The notes under the pieces were generated by a model. That model did no database searches. It was not told the DNA's origin and worked only from the letters and a program-made list of their open reading frames with translations. Position numbers and translations under genes: made by a program. A stretch of DNA of 64,000 nt from Lathyrus oleraceus (Eukaryota; Streptophyta; Magnoliopsida; Fabales; Fabaceae), in contig NC_066581.1 in NCBI RefSeq assembly GCF_024323335.1, forward strand, positions 181,157,330 through 181,221,329. Direction: 5' to 3'. The stretch's first letter is position 1. Each line of letters opens with the position of its first letter. Below are positions 45,183 through 57,663 of this stretch, piece by piece.

Positions 45183-46741
45183 GGTACATCAAAAATAATT
45201 ACGCATCTTCCCCTTAGATATGTTTCTCCCCATTTGTTATCAATCAAAAAGACATAGACAAAATAATAAAAGAAATAATGAGAAACAGAAACAATTTTCA
45301 TTGATAAGTGCCAACAGGCAGAAAAGATATAATTAGAACCCAAAAAAAACTTAAAATAAATTTTAAAGAAAATTTGCTCTAAGTGTTCTTAGGAGGAGGC
45401 GGAGGAAGTCTGGATATTATCAACCGAAACATCATATGCTGTTTGTCGAGACGCTCTTTGACTAACGCATTATCAGCTTCGCTTTCCTCAATGGTCTTCT
45501 AAAGTGCATCAGGAATTTCTCCAAATGAAGTTCCGGAAGATTGTAGAGAAACATAAGCTTCAACTTATTGAGTATCAAAAATAACTATCTAATCAGCAGT
45601 TTCTTCCATGACACATTCCTAATGTCCAGATTCAACTACAGCTTCCTAAGCAACTTCCTCATTCACTTCTAGAATTACTTCCTTAACCTCTAGAGCAGGA
45701 AGACAAAGTTGGTAATTTCGTAGCTTCCATATTTCCATTAAGGGAACAAACCTAGAACATAAGTTTCTTTCAGATAATTTATACCCCAAGTTCGTCAGCT
45801 TTGAGATCTTGGAATTAGTCCACCTTTTGTAGGCTTCCCAAGTAGAATCGCTCTCAGTCGGATTTACTGAAGAACGATTGATTGCCATTGCTTCATGAAG
45901 ATAACTTCTTGATTCTGATTAAAACTTCCTTAGAATCTTACCAATGTTGGAAGTAGGTTTGGGCGGTTTGGGGTAACTAACAGTAAGGTCTATTTTGGTT
46001 TCATCAAGATCAGGACAAAAGAGTGTTGGAAGGGAGAGGAAAGTGATTGGAGGTGTTTCTGGATCAGATATTACTAGTTCAAGTTCAAAGTTAAATATGC
46101 CCTCAGGAGTGCCTTAAGACACATGGTCTTCAGAATCTCTTGGAGGAGATGTTCTAGGGTTTGTTCTATTTGGATTTTCTGTGTAGCGAGAAGAAATATG
46201 TGGTGGTGGAGTGGGTGAAGTTTGTAACTGTAAAGGAGATGGTGTTGATGGTATCTGTTGATGTTGTTGTTGTGATGGAGTTTTAGAAACTTGAGGAGTT
46301 TCTGTAACAGGTTATTTCCTAGGTGATTTTGTATGAGGTGGAAGTTAATTGGTTTTGATATTTGCTGGGAAAATATAGAGTCGGGTTGAGAAGTGGGAGG
46401 AGGTTGGATTGGTAAGATTCTTTCAGAAACTACACAATCAGAAACAATAGGGGTGCTAGATTCATGAAGCTTACTAGGAGTAGTGTCAGAAGCTCTTGAA
46501 GGTTGTTGGACAACATCAGATGTGTCCTTTGGAATCATAGCTTTATGGAGCTCACTTATAGGCACCTCATCTTCATCCAGAACGATAACAACTTTCTTCT
46601 TCTTCTTCTAAGGCCTGGAAGATCCTTCTCCTCTTGATTCCTTATTTCTTTTCTCATGAACATCTGGGTACATTTCTGGTAGATTGAAAGGATCAACCAT
46701 TGGGTCAATACCATCCTTAAGACAGATTTCCATATAGTATG
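45183..46741 (-). pseudogene. Unidentified decayed reading frame between elements C and D
   Basis: On the minus strand a broken frame can be followed from the D insertion point (MEICLKDGIDPMVDP...) through a basic/acidic segment (KKKKKVVIVLDEDE). A Pro/Thr/Ser-rich region follows, then WEAYKRWTNSKISKLTNLGYKL, ending LPPPPPKNT with TAG at 45379. There is a stop at 46608, a frameshift near 46350 and several later stops. I do not recognise the family. It could be the remains of another retroelement's extra protein or of a host gene. Element D's LTR interrupts it at 46742, so its start is displaced beyond the window. Confidence 0.5.
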
Positions 46742-48181
46742 TGTAAGACCCCAATTTTGTCCCTTATATCCCTCATGGCATCATAACATTTCATTTGCAT
46801 AGCCTCAAGGATCATTAGCATCTTGGTTCCCTTTGCCTTTGGGTGGGACCTTCTTTGAGTTGGTTTGAGATTACCAAGCATTCTTGAATTGTATATCATT
46901 GCTTTTCTCATTTTTGTTTACTAACCAAAAGCACAAAAATATGTCATTAACATCTTTTGTTTGTAGCTTGAGCAATCACAAAGTCCAAAGCTTCTAGGAG
47001 ATCATTGGTACAAAGACATGGTCAAGAGGAGATGAAAGTAAGCATGGTAATGGTTCCCAAAGCTCTCATCCATCAAGTATGCCTCCCTAGTACTTCAATG
47101 CATCATTTTTGATCAAGCAAGTCAAAGGGTTTGAGATCTTGTTCTCCAGAGAAACCCTAATTCATCTATGCATCACAATGCCTTGCTCATGAAGCAACCT
47201 CAGCCCATGGTCAAATAAAATCAAGGGAAGTTCTTTAACTCTTCATTTCATGCATATTTGAACTTATTTGAGTGTCCTCAATCATGAATTCATCAAGATA
47301 TGGGTTGTGGACTTGAGAAGTTGATCAGTCAATTCATTTGACTATTTTGAAATGCACTGAGGCCTAACTTTTTATGTGTTGGTCAAATGAAGATGGCTCC
47401 AAAAGCAAAAATCTTATTAACGAAAATATGAACAACTTTCAAGTTCATCAAAAATTGATTTGAAGCTTGGAAGGCCATCTGCCATTCCAATACATTATAG
47501 GTCATTTTGACTGAAACCCTAATTTTGGGTCAACTTCCCAAGGATATAACTCATTCATTTGCTATGATTTTGAGGTGGGATCAAATGCATTGGAAAGCTT
47601 AAGATGTCTACTTCAAATGTTATGTTGAACAAAATTTCAAAATCGCAAAGTAAATACATGTGATAATGCAAGACATTATAGGTCCTTTTCGACCAAAGGC
47701 ATGAAAAGTCAAAAAAGTCCAATTTCAAGTGCCCATAACTCTTTCATCAAAAATCCAAATGATGCAAATTTTGAGTCCATTTTGATTGTCTTGAAAAGAT
47801 CTACAACTTTTATGTTGGAGGTGTTTCCATTTGTTTCTTGCATCATTAAAGCAGAAGGGCTTGAAAGTTGGCCAACTTTAGAAACCTTGCCTTGCCATGT
47901 CATGCACCTTAAACTTTAAACTCTAATTTCATAATTTTCCACACTTCAAATGAGTTTTTGTCCAACATAACATTTGTTCCTCATATAAAGACCTTTCCAA
48001 AAATTACCCATATGCCTATGTTTGGATTTTCTAAATGGTATTTTCAAAGAGGTGTTTGTTTAGGTACAAATGAGGAATTCACTTGAAATCTTGGGCCTTG
48101 TGCATGATCCTGCAAGCCCATGCAATGAAGCTTCACATGCCATGCTCACGGATCATTTCACACTCTCCTTGCCACTTCCTC

Positions 48182-48190
48182 TATAAATAG
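48182..48190 (+). promoter_or_regulatory. TATA box of the element D 5' LTR
   Basis: TATAAATAG lies 1.44 kb into the LTR, followed by 'agacttcattccactc', which is conserved in the D 3' LTR. Confidence 0.78.
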
Positions 48191-49713
48191 AGACTTCATT
48201 CCACTCATTTGACACGCCTAATTCAACCCGAAATGCTGCAGAATTCTTTCCATGGCCATCACTAAAGAAGCAAGTTCACTATTCTCATTTTTTTTCAGAT
48301 CTGAAATTCAACTTCATCTGGTTGAATTCTTAGATCTAATGCTTCTAAACCTTCATCATTTACCTCATTGAACTTCTGTTTAAGCAAAACAACCAAGGCA
48401 TAGTGCTCAAATTACCAGAACTCAAGCTTCCATTCCAACTGGTATTTTCTTCGATTGTCCTAATCCATTGACCTTTTAGCTTAGATTTTGTGTTGACTGA
48501 AGTCCTCAAAATAGAGGCATCATGTTTATGAATTCAATTTTTGAAATCCATTAAGTTCATGGTGAACACCAGATTTTTCCATCTATGATTTCTCATACTA
48601 TGGAGATCTAGAGGGGAAATGGATGGTACAGGGATGATGTACATTATCCCAGCTTTCTAAAGATGTATAGATCGCACGATTTGGTTGCCTTTTGAGTTTC
48701 TACAATTTGGCCGGAATCTGCAAGCTTACCGGAGAAGACGGTGGCTCCAGTGGCTTCATCATCTCCAGTTTGAATCCTGACCGTGTGATTTAATTTCCAT
48801 ATGCAATCAGGACCCTTGCTTGTTATGACTTCTATTTCTTTCCCATGTGATTGCATTGACTTTGGTGTTCCATGGGCGCGCATCTTTGGAGCGTGTGATA
48901 TGCCAGCTCAATTAATGAGCTCAGATCTAACGCTCCACGTTTTTTCGCATTTTTATTTTCTGATTTTTATTTCCTTAATTCCAATTATTTTCAAAAATCA
49001 ATATCTCTCTCATTTTTTATCCAAAAATTATGGGACCAATTGCATTAGTTCCCAAATAACTTCTAGTTTCTATTTCTGATTTTTAATATTTTTTATCTTG
49101 TCATTTGATATTTTTTGTGAATTTTCTCTTTTCTGGTTATTTTTAATTCATTTTAAATAGTTTTTGATATTCAAAAAATACAAAAATATTTTCCTAACCT
49201 ATTTGAATGATGATGGATCTATGAAAAATATTCTCATTAATTTTTGAATTGATTTGAGATTTATTTGTAATTTTAGTTCAATTAGGTCATTTTTATTCAT
49301 TTTTAATTGATCAAAATTAGTTTCTGACTTTTAAAAATGCTGAATTTTTTTGTCAAACTTTGTTTGACCTTGTTGAGCTTGGGATAAATTACCTGGACCT
49401 TCCAAGGTTGATTTAAAGTAATTTTGAAGTTTGACCTTTCCATTTATTTTAATTCAAGTTTAATTTAAATATTTAAAAAAATGCCAAAAATAGTTTATTC
49501 ATTTCTTGACTCCCAATCTTCATCTCACTTCTGATTTTGATTGTTTGACCTTGACTTTCAATGTTATTGGTCAACATATGAGGATTGGTACATTGTATTT
49601 CATTTAATGCACTTTAATTTGTGCCATTTCCGTTTCTCTTATCCATCTTCTCCTTCTTCTTCTTCTACTTCTTTCCCTTTGATCAATGAGTTGAAGGTTG
49701 ATAAGTTAGCATT

Positions 49714-49771
49714 AAGGATAGGTTGTCTTCTAAATCATGCAAAAGGATAAGTTGTCTTCTAAATCATGCAA
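49714..49771 (+). repeat. 29-bp tandem duplication in the D 5' LTR
   Basis: The unit 'aaggata(g/a)gttgtcttctaaatc...' occurs at 49714 and 49743. The A 3' LTR has only a single, diverged trace around 16763. Confidence 0.8.
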
Positions 49772-51247
49772 AAGGCTTAAACCAATACAAGATTATTTCT
49801 CTTCTTCTTTTTGGCATGGCAAGTTGTTGGGACTTGGTTCACTAATCAAGACTCCTAACTTGTGTGTTGTTGCCTACATTATTATTGACCGGCCTCAGAT
49901 AGTTGTGACTTCTACATAAGTCCAATTACGATTGCTTAACATAGCGCTAAATTTGCCTTATGGCACACTAACTACTAATACTAACTATTGACAATTGACA
50001 TTTACTTTATGCAATTTACTTTTATGCAATTTACTTTTCTTGCACATATTCTCCATTTGCTTTTCTCTTTGCTCACTTGAGCATATGTTTATGTTAATGC
50101 CATTTGCCTTTTGCTCACTTGAGCACATAATTGTGTATATATCATTGTGCTTGTGTTTTTGTGTTGATTGTTGTGGACCAAAATGCAAAGAAATGAAGAA
50201 TTGGCCTAAGATTCTAGGACCTTCCTTAAGCAAAATTGGAGTAAAAGGATCTTAATGATGAAGATGGATTAGAAGGACCAAATCTCTAAACTCACTCTTG
50301 TCCATTCTTGATTTACTTCATGGAACTTTTGATGTGTGTGCGTTTGTGCTAGGGATTCCACCTTGATTCAAATTTGAAGAACCATTGCCATGTTCACCCA
50401 AAGTGGAAGATACAAGATACATTGGTGATCTCTTGTGAGACCTATTTGATTTCTTATGCTTTGTGGTTGCTTTGTTCCAAAGGATGAGAGCTACTTGGAT
50501 CATCAATATGATCTCAAGAGAGGAACTCCTTGTGTGGTTTTGTTCTCTTACCCCTCACCTTTTTGTTTTTCTTAGGACTTAGCCCTTCTTCTTCATCTCT
50601 CCATTCTAACCCAAGCCAAAACTTTTGTGCAAACATTTAATCTTTGTTTTCAAACATTAGAAACCTAAGCCTTATGCTTTTGATTTTCAAACTTTCCTTT
50701 TTACAATACTTATTTTGAATTGAATCCTTAAGTCAACTTTGACCATTTTGTACATACTTTTAATTGGTAAATATAACCCATTTAAATGTTTTTTTTTGTG
50801 GTTCCAATGGCCACCTTCTTAATCAAATTTTCCATAACCTTTAGCTATTAGGTTTGAGTTATCCTTGTGGTAGATGTAATACTCACCTACATCCTTAGTA
50901 ATGGACAATGAGTCTTCCATGCTTATTATAGGGTTAACCCCTCACTAGCATGTTGAAGCTATCCTCACATGGTCGATTTGTGGTTTGGTTGAGTTTTCTC
51001 CCTTTGATAACAAAAGACCTTAAGGCTTTTGGACCAATCAATTCACCAACTTATTTTGAATTTTTTACCCCCGAACTACGAGGTTTTGATCCTAATCTTT
51101 TCATAAGATGGTACATAGGCAATGGGTTTATCCATCCAAACACAAATGTAAATAATTAGTATATTCTCTTCTCATATCTTCAATCATGTTTGCACAAACA
51201 AATTTTCACAAAACAAACAACCTTTGCAACAAGTATGAAAAGGGCTC

Positions 51248-51263
51248 CCTAGGAGTACCTAGG
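51248..51263 (+). other. U5 inverted repeat CCTAGG-AGTA-CCTAGG (element D)
   Basis: The same 16 bases lie about 210 bp before the LTR end. Confidence 0.8.
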
Positions 51264-51480
51264 ATGTTTTGGGTGCCCTACACCTTCCCATTGCATAACC
51301 AACCCCCTTACCCAGATCTCTATTTCTCTTTTACTAGTTTTTGTTAAAACTATTAGTTTTTTGTTCGCTTTCTAACCATTCCTTTGGATAAATAGAAGTG
51401 CGGTGGCGACTCGACTTCTATGATTTACCTTGGATTTAGTCAATATCTCTAATGGTAACGAATACCCCGCTACAGAAAAG

Positions 51481-51498
51481 TGGCGACTCTGCTGGGGA
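51481..51498 (+). other. Primer-binding site, tRNA-Arg type (element D)
   Basis: TGGCGACTCTGCTGGGGA lies six bases after the LTR end, identical to B. Confidence 0.9.
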
Positions 51499-52341
51499 TT
51501 ACATTTGCCTAGTGGGTTTTGCCAACTTTTCATGTTTGTTGTATGGTATTTGTTTTGTGACATATTTTTTGTGCAATTTGGGATTACTGTATTGTATGTA
51601 ATGATTGATTTGCTTGATATTAATTCCTTGTATGCTTGGTGATCTTCGTGAGATGAGTCCTATACCCGGACTCGAGTGCACATAGGATAGGAGAATGGCA
51701 TAGTCTTGTTGAGTTGTGTGGAGTTATTCCTTAGCAAGTTGACTTGCAAGTCCATTCATTTGGTGGAGGTCATGTTGGGATCAATAATGTCACACAAGTA
51801 AGTTGTGGTTAGACATTACTCTTTCCAATGTAGACCTTAGAAGCCAAGGACCTTAGTTTACCAAGCCCATCTTGGCCTATTCTTAAGATGTAGTGTGAAA
51901 GTCGTTCAAGTGTAAGATTTGATACGATTGTTACGCGATACTACCCTCATAAGAGTCCCTCTTGAGAATATTTTTGGAATACGAGTAGTCGTTTCTCCGA
52001 TAATATCCGAAAGATGGGAGGATAACTATGGGAACCTCTTGTAGAACATGTTTGGCAGGTTTAAACCCTAGTACACTCCCTTTGGGTGGTTCTTAACCGA
52101 GACTCCATGCTCGTGACTTACAACAATGGAACTTGGGTGTTGATAAGGTGTAAGCCATTATCCACCAAAATGGATGATTGATATTAAGGATAACATGATC
52201 CATCCCATGACCTTCGTTTGGTGTGCTTTGCTTGATCCTTGAGTGTGATTGTTGCATTCATGCATTCATTTGCATCCATATCATCAATAATGAAGAAAAT
52301 TTTCAAGGAATTTAAGGGGTTTATTTGAAAAATATTCAGAC
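51499..52341 (+). other. 5' untranslated leader of element D
   Basis: It is colinear with the A and B leaders. A short segment is missing near 52124 relative to A ('acaacaatggaacttggg' here joins two parts that are about 55 bp apart in A). No coding content. Confidence 0.75.
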
Positions 52342-53793
52342 ATGGAAAGACAAAGAAGGAATACCAAGAAGTACAGCTTCAGGCAACCAAATCTGAAATA
52401 GTTAAGGAATCTGACATCCTATGTATTAGATCCTTTGAGTTTCAAAGCTAGTTTTGGGAAGCTTCTTCCTCTTCTGACTACTCAGGTGGACGAAGGGTTG
52501 ATGAGTGTATTGGTGCAGTTTTATGATCCCTTGTACCATTGCTTCACATTCCCGGATTTCCAGCTTTTGCCTACGCTTGAGGAGTATGCCTATCTTGTGG
52601 GTATACCTATTCTAGACCAAGTGTCGTTCAATGGCTTGGAAAGTATTCCTACGTCTCAAGAGATAGCTGACATGTTGCACATAGATGAATCACTGATTGG
52701 TGCTCATATAACTACCAAAGGTGGAATTCAAGGTCTCCCTTCTGAGTTCCTCATTGCTCAAGCTACTATATATGGGAAGGCCATGAGTGAGGACGCCTTT
52801 GAAGCCATATTTGTGCTTCTCATCTATAGATTGGTTTTGTTCCCCAACATCGACAAGTTTGTGGATGTGAACGCTATTAGGATCTTTTCTACTCTTAATC
52901 CCGTTCCGACTCTGTTGGGTAATGCCTATTTCTCTTTGCATATGAGGAATGCAAAGGGTGGTGGTGCCATTGTGTGCTGTTTGCCTCTGTTGTATAAGTG
53001 GTTTATTTCTCACTTACCTCAGACGGTCGCCTTCAAGGAGAACAAAGGATGTCTATGGTGGTCTACGAGACTTATGTCTCTCACTAATGATGATATCTCT
53101 TGGTATAACCGTGTGTATGATGGGGTGCAGATTATTGACTCTTGTGGTGAATTCTCCAATGTACCTCTTCTTGGTACATATGGTGGGATTAACTACAACC
53201 CTGTTTTGGCGCGTCGTCAGCTTGGGTTCCCCCTAAAGGATAAACCTAATAACATTCTGTTAGAGGGTGTGTTCTTTCAGGAGGGTAAAGATCCCCAAGG
53301 CTTGAAGGGCAGAAGGGTCCGTGCTTGGCGCAAGATTCATAGGAAAGGAAGGAAAGAGTTGCGCCCTAAGAATTGTGTTGCCATGGAGCCTTATACTGCT
53401 TGGGTAAGGAAGAGAGCTTCTGAGTATCTCATGCCTTACGAGTATCCGAGACCTACACCGACGGTTATGGCTGGTCCTTCAACCCTCCCTAACCAAGGAG
53501 TAGAGGAGTTGAGAGACGAAGACTTATCACGTGCCTGGATCCGTGAAAGGGAAGAGTTGCTTCAGCAGATTAAGGAGAAGGATGCTTTGATTGAGTTCCT
53601 CGAGCACCAAGTTATTGATGACCCTGACGATGCATGGACTTCTCTACTTCCTCAGTCTTCCAAGTTTTGGAAGAGGAAGTATGATCGACTCACCAAGGAG
53701 AAAGCAGATATGGAAGCAGCCTACGAGAGGGAGGTGAAGAGGCTTCGTGCATCCTATCTTCCTGTGTCCCGGGCTTTAGATGATTGTTTCTAG
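52342..53793 (+). pseudogene. ORF1 of element D (484 codons, one early nonsense codon)
   Basis: It starts MERQRRNTKKYSFRQ and ends RALDDCF. The only break is a GAG-type to TAG change at 52399-52401 (codon 20), after which 452 or more codons are open. Features in order: FYDPLYHCFTFPDFQLLP with LEEYAYLVGIPIL (plant-mobile-domain-like, my inference), FPNIDKFVDVNAIRIF, a Trp/Arg-rich central part, and a C-terminal coiled coil (EELLQQIKEKDALIEFLEH). With the B copy it defines the full-length protein of this subfamily. Confidence 0.87.
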
Positions 53794-54102
53794 GGATCCA
53801 TAGGATGATTATTTTCCTTTTCTCTTGTATATGATTGACAATGCTGTACTTCTTTCCCCTGATATTATTTGATGAGATATTTCCATATGTGATAAATTTT
53901 TAATATTTCCAAAATTTGCGAAAAAAACCCTAGAGTTCCTTTGAAATAAAAACAAATCATATGCACGAGCATTGCATGCATTATGTGCATAAGCAGGTCT
54001 TGTTTCCGGTCTCTTGTCCTGTGGTCTAACTCTGTGTTCTTCATTTATTTTGAGGACAAGCTGACTCACCGGTACTACACTAGAGCCAACATTTCAAGAT
54101 GG
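53794..54102 (+). other. ORF1-gag spacer of element D
   Basis: It is colinear with 3483-3811 of A with small indels. The open frame upstream of gag (KLTHRYYTRAN) is conserved. Confidence 0.6.
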
Positions 54103-57100
54103 ATGGATCACCTAGAGCAAGAGAACCGTGAACTCAAGGAGGAAGTGGCCAGATTAAGTGCTTTGATGGAATCATTCTTAGCTGCCCAGAGCCAGTATTC
54201 TCCGACGCCTTCAACTCCTCCCCAGAGGACAGTCATTTCTGAGATTGTCTCATTAACCGTGCCTGCAGCCAGTGCACATTTTGCTCCAGCGGCCATGCCA
54301 GCCGGATTCCCGTGGGGGATGCCTCCCAATTTCATGCCTGAGGGTCCTGCTCCGACCTTTGCTTCCATGTCTGCATCTAGCCCGGTCCTTGCTGTTCCTC
54401 CTCCTGTCGTGCATACTTTGCCCAGAGTAGACGACACCATCTATCATTCTGAGCCATCTGAAGGCCCAGATGTCTATGAAAAGATGGATGCTATGAACGA
54501 CCAATTTCTTGAGCTTCGCAAGGAATAGAAAACTCGTAGAGGAATGGCTCTTTTTGGCAAGTCTACTGCCGAACTGTGCTTGGTTCCCAATGTGAAGATC
54601 CCGGTGAAATTCAACGTCCCTGACTTTGAAAAATACAAGGGAAATACTTGTCCTCTCAGCCACCTGGTCATGTATGCCAGGAAAATGTTAACTCAAACCG
54701 ACAACGATCAGTTACTCATCCACTAGTTTCAGGACAGCCTGTCCGGCGCCGCTCTGCGTTGGTATATGGGTCTAGACAGCGTGAACATCCGATCCTTCAA
54801 CGACCTTGGCGAGGCCTTCGTCAAACAGTACAAGTATAATATGGATATGGCTCCCGATAGGGATCAGTTGAGGGCGATGTCCCATAAGGATAAAGAAACA
54901 TTCAAAGAGTACGCCCAGAGGTGGCGAGAGTTGGCAGCACAGATTGTGCCTCCGCTAGAAGAGAAGGAAATGACCAAGATCTTTCTGAAGACCTTGAGTT
55001 CATTCTATTATGAGCGGATGGTTGCTAGCGCTCCCTCTGACTTCCCCGAGATGGTGAATATGGGGATGCGTCTAGAAGAGGGGGTTAGAGAAGGACGTCT
55101 AACTAGGGAAGAAGGCTCTTCTGCCAAACATTATGGGGCGTTTGTGAAGAAAAGAGATGGAGAGGCCCATGCTGTGACCTCTCATGTAAAACCAAGAAGA
55201 CCCTCAATGAGGAGGAAGACCGTGCGTCCCGCCGGTAACCAGCATCAGGTGGCTCATATAGCACCTGTTTTCAGAGATAATCAACAGTATTAGCAACATA
55301 GCAACAATCAGCAACGACTACTGCAATATCAACAACAACAGCACCGACCGCAGCAGCAGGCCTACCAGCCTCGAAACAGTAATCAAACCAGCACGAGTTA
55401 TGAGAGGAAAAAGGTCACTTTTGATCCTATTCCAATGACGTACGCAGGATTATATCCCTCTTTGATAGAGAGGAAGTTGATTACTCCGAGAGACCCACCA
55501 GCTATACTTGCTAACCCCCAGTGGTGGTATAAGCCTGAATTGCATTGTGTCTATCATTCTGGTGCTCCCGGGAACGACGTGGAGAATTGTTACCCTTTGA
55601 AGACCAAGGTTCAAGACCTTGTGAGGTGTGGCATTCTGTGTTTTGAGGATGTAGGTCCTAATGTGAAGAAGAACCCATTGCCCGAGCATGGGAAATTTGT
55701 CAACATGGTCCAGGGTTGCCCTGGCAAGTACAAAGTCAAATATGTCAGCCATATTCGACAATCTCTGGTTGAGATGCATCGTTTGCTATGCGAGTACAGT
55801 CACTATGAGCACGACCATGATAGATGTCGAATATGCTCTGTTAACCAATTGGGTTGTCGCTAGGTGCGCAAGGATATTCAGGAAATGCTGGATGAAGGAG
55901 TCATTGAGATTCTTCAGAATAGGAATGTTGACGAAGATGAGCCTGAAGTTAACGTAATTTCCCCAGTATTCCGGATGCTCGAGCCTGTTATCATTAAGTA
56001 CGATGGTAGCAAGAAGAAGGCCTCTCCTGTTCTTATCATTAAGCCTGCCGGTCCAGTACCGTATTCTTCTGAAAAAGCAATCCCCTTTCGTTACAATGTT
56101 GTCGCTGTAGAAGATGGGAAAGAAGTGTCCTTACCATCCTCCTCTGTTGTTAACATTGCGGATGTAAGTGGTTTGACCCGCAGCGGTCGTATGGTTTTAG
56201 CACCTCCCAAGCCCCAGGCTAATGCCGATTTTGTTGAACGCCCGACTGGGAATGCTGTGAGCTCTCCGAATCCGGCACCTGTTGCTAAGTCCTCCTCTAC
56301 ATTGATAACTCCTACTTCTGTTGGCCCAAGCGGCAATGTGAAAGAAGACTGCGATGAGATGCTGAGGCTCATCAAGAAAAGTGAGTACAATGTTGTAGAC
56401 CAGCTTCTACAAACGCCATCCAAAATATCAGTATTATCTTTGCTGTTGAATTCAGAACCACATCGAGAGGCACTGCAGAAGGTTTTGGATGTGGCATATG
56501 TAGATCATGATGTCACAATAGAACAGTTCAATAGCATTGTTGCAAACATTACTGCTTGTAACAATTTGAGTTTTTGTGACTCTGATCTCCCTGAGGAGGG
56601 AAGAGACCACAACTTGGCTTTACACATATCTATGAATTGCAGAGACGACGCCATGTCCAATGTGCTGGTGGACACTGGGTCATCATTGAATGTATTTCCG
56701 AAAACCACTCTTTCAAAACTGTCTTATCAAGGGCCTCCCATGAGGCAGAGTGGAATCGTTGTTAAAGCTTTCGATGGGTCGCGTAAAACAGTGATTGGGG
56801 AAGTTGATCTCCCAGTTAAGATCGGACCGAGTGATTTCCATATTACCTTCCAAGTTATGGACATTCACCCATCGTATAGTTGTCTCTTAGGCAAACCATG
56901 GATTCATGAGGCAGGCGCCGTGACATCCACCCTACACCAGAAACTAAAATTTGTGAAAAATAAGAAGCTGGTGGTGGTAGGGGGAGAAAAGGCTCTCCTG
57001 GTTAGCCACTTGACTTCCTTCTCATATATAGATGCTGAGGATGAAGTTGGAACTCCTTTCCAAGCTTTATCTATTGCTGAGCCTATTGAGAAGAGAGCTC

Positions 57101-57402
57101 TTTCATTTGCTTCCTTTAGAGATGCAAAGTTGGCCATTGAGTATGGTGCAACTGCTGGCCTAGGAAAAATGATTGAGCTAGAAGACAACAAGTCTCGGGC
57201 TGGCATAGGTTTTTCTTCTGGGGTTTTCAACGAGAAAGGGTTGTTCAAAAGTGGAGGATTCATCCACGCTGGTCAGGATGAAGAAGCTGCTGCCGTCTTG
57301 GAAGAAGATACAGAGGATTCTGGAAATTTCATTATCCTTGGAGGGGTCTGCAACAATTGGGCCGTTGTGGATGTTCCTACAGTTATCCATAAGTCAGCGT
57401 AA
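54103..57402 (+). pseudogene. gag-pro of element D, four nonsense codons, no frameshift
   Basis: One frame runs from MDHLEQENREL to TAA at 57400. It has the coiled coil, the Pro-rich linker, the capsid (KFNVPDFEKYKG, FKEYAQRWRELA) and the Gln-rich stretch. The zinc knuckle at 55546-55590 has its second His changed to Asn (codon 55573). The Cys cluster CX2CX6C, protease DTG at 56671-56679, GEVDLPVKIG and the tail with GIGF follow. Stops lie at 54526, 54724 (TAT to TAG), 55291 and 55861 (both CAG/CAA-type to TAG). The stretch 55864-57402 is fully open (512 codons) and includes the whole protease. The TAA is inside the splice donor. Confidence 0.9.
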
Positions 57403-57663
57403 TGATCACTTTGTTTAAAAACCCTTCTCCCATGCCAAAAGGAGGAGTGATGACATTGTTGGCGCATAAATGCAATGGTATTTTCATTCAATAAATTCAT
57501 GTTAAATGTTTGTTTTTCCAATTATTTTCCCTTTTCGCTTTTTGCAGGAAATTGGTGATCACATAAATACCTAAAAAACAAAATAAAATCAATCTTTTCA
57601 TCTGCATAATGATTTGCCTTGTTTGAATTCTAAAAGCTTTTCATATTCAAAATCATTATGGAG
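57399..57663 (+). other. Intron between pro and RT of element D (265 nt)
   Basis: The donor GCGTAATG is cut before G57399. The acceptor ATTATGGAG ends at 57663, with G at -3 where A, B and C have C, so the site is probably weaker. The frame is kept across the junction. Length is identical to the A intron. Confidence 0.78.

Larger units (their letters stand above)
46742..51474 (+). repeat. 5' LTR of element D (4733 bp, complete)
   Basis: It runs from TGTAAGACCCC to CCCCGCTACA. By eye it differs from the 3' copy at about 1% to 5% of positions depending on the stretch. It lacks about 78 bp near 48097 that both the D 3' LTR (62290-62367) and the A LTR have, so the loss happened in this copy. The TATA box is at 48182. 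U3 repeats have phrases at about 47543 and 47734. A 29-bp duplication lies at 49714. Confidence 0.93.

Noticed and set aside
45646..46565. Envelope-like gene in the island between C and D
   Set aside because: The Pro-rich and coiled-coil-like composition recalls extra proteins of some plant retroelements. I see no transmembrane segment or signal peptide, so I kept it as unidentified.
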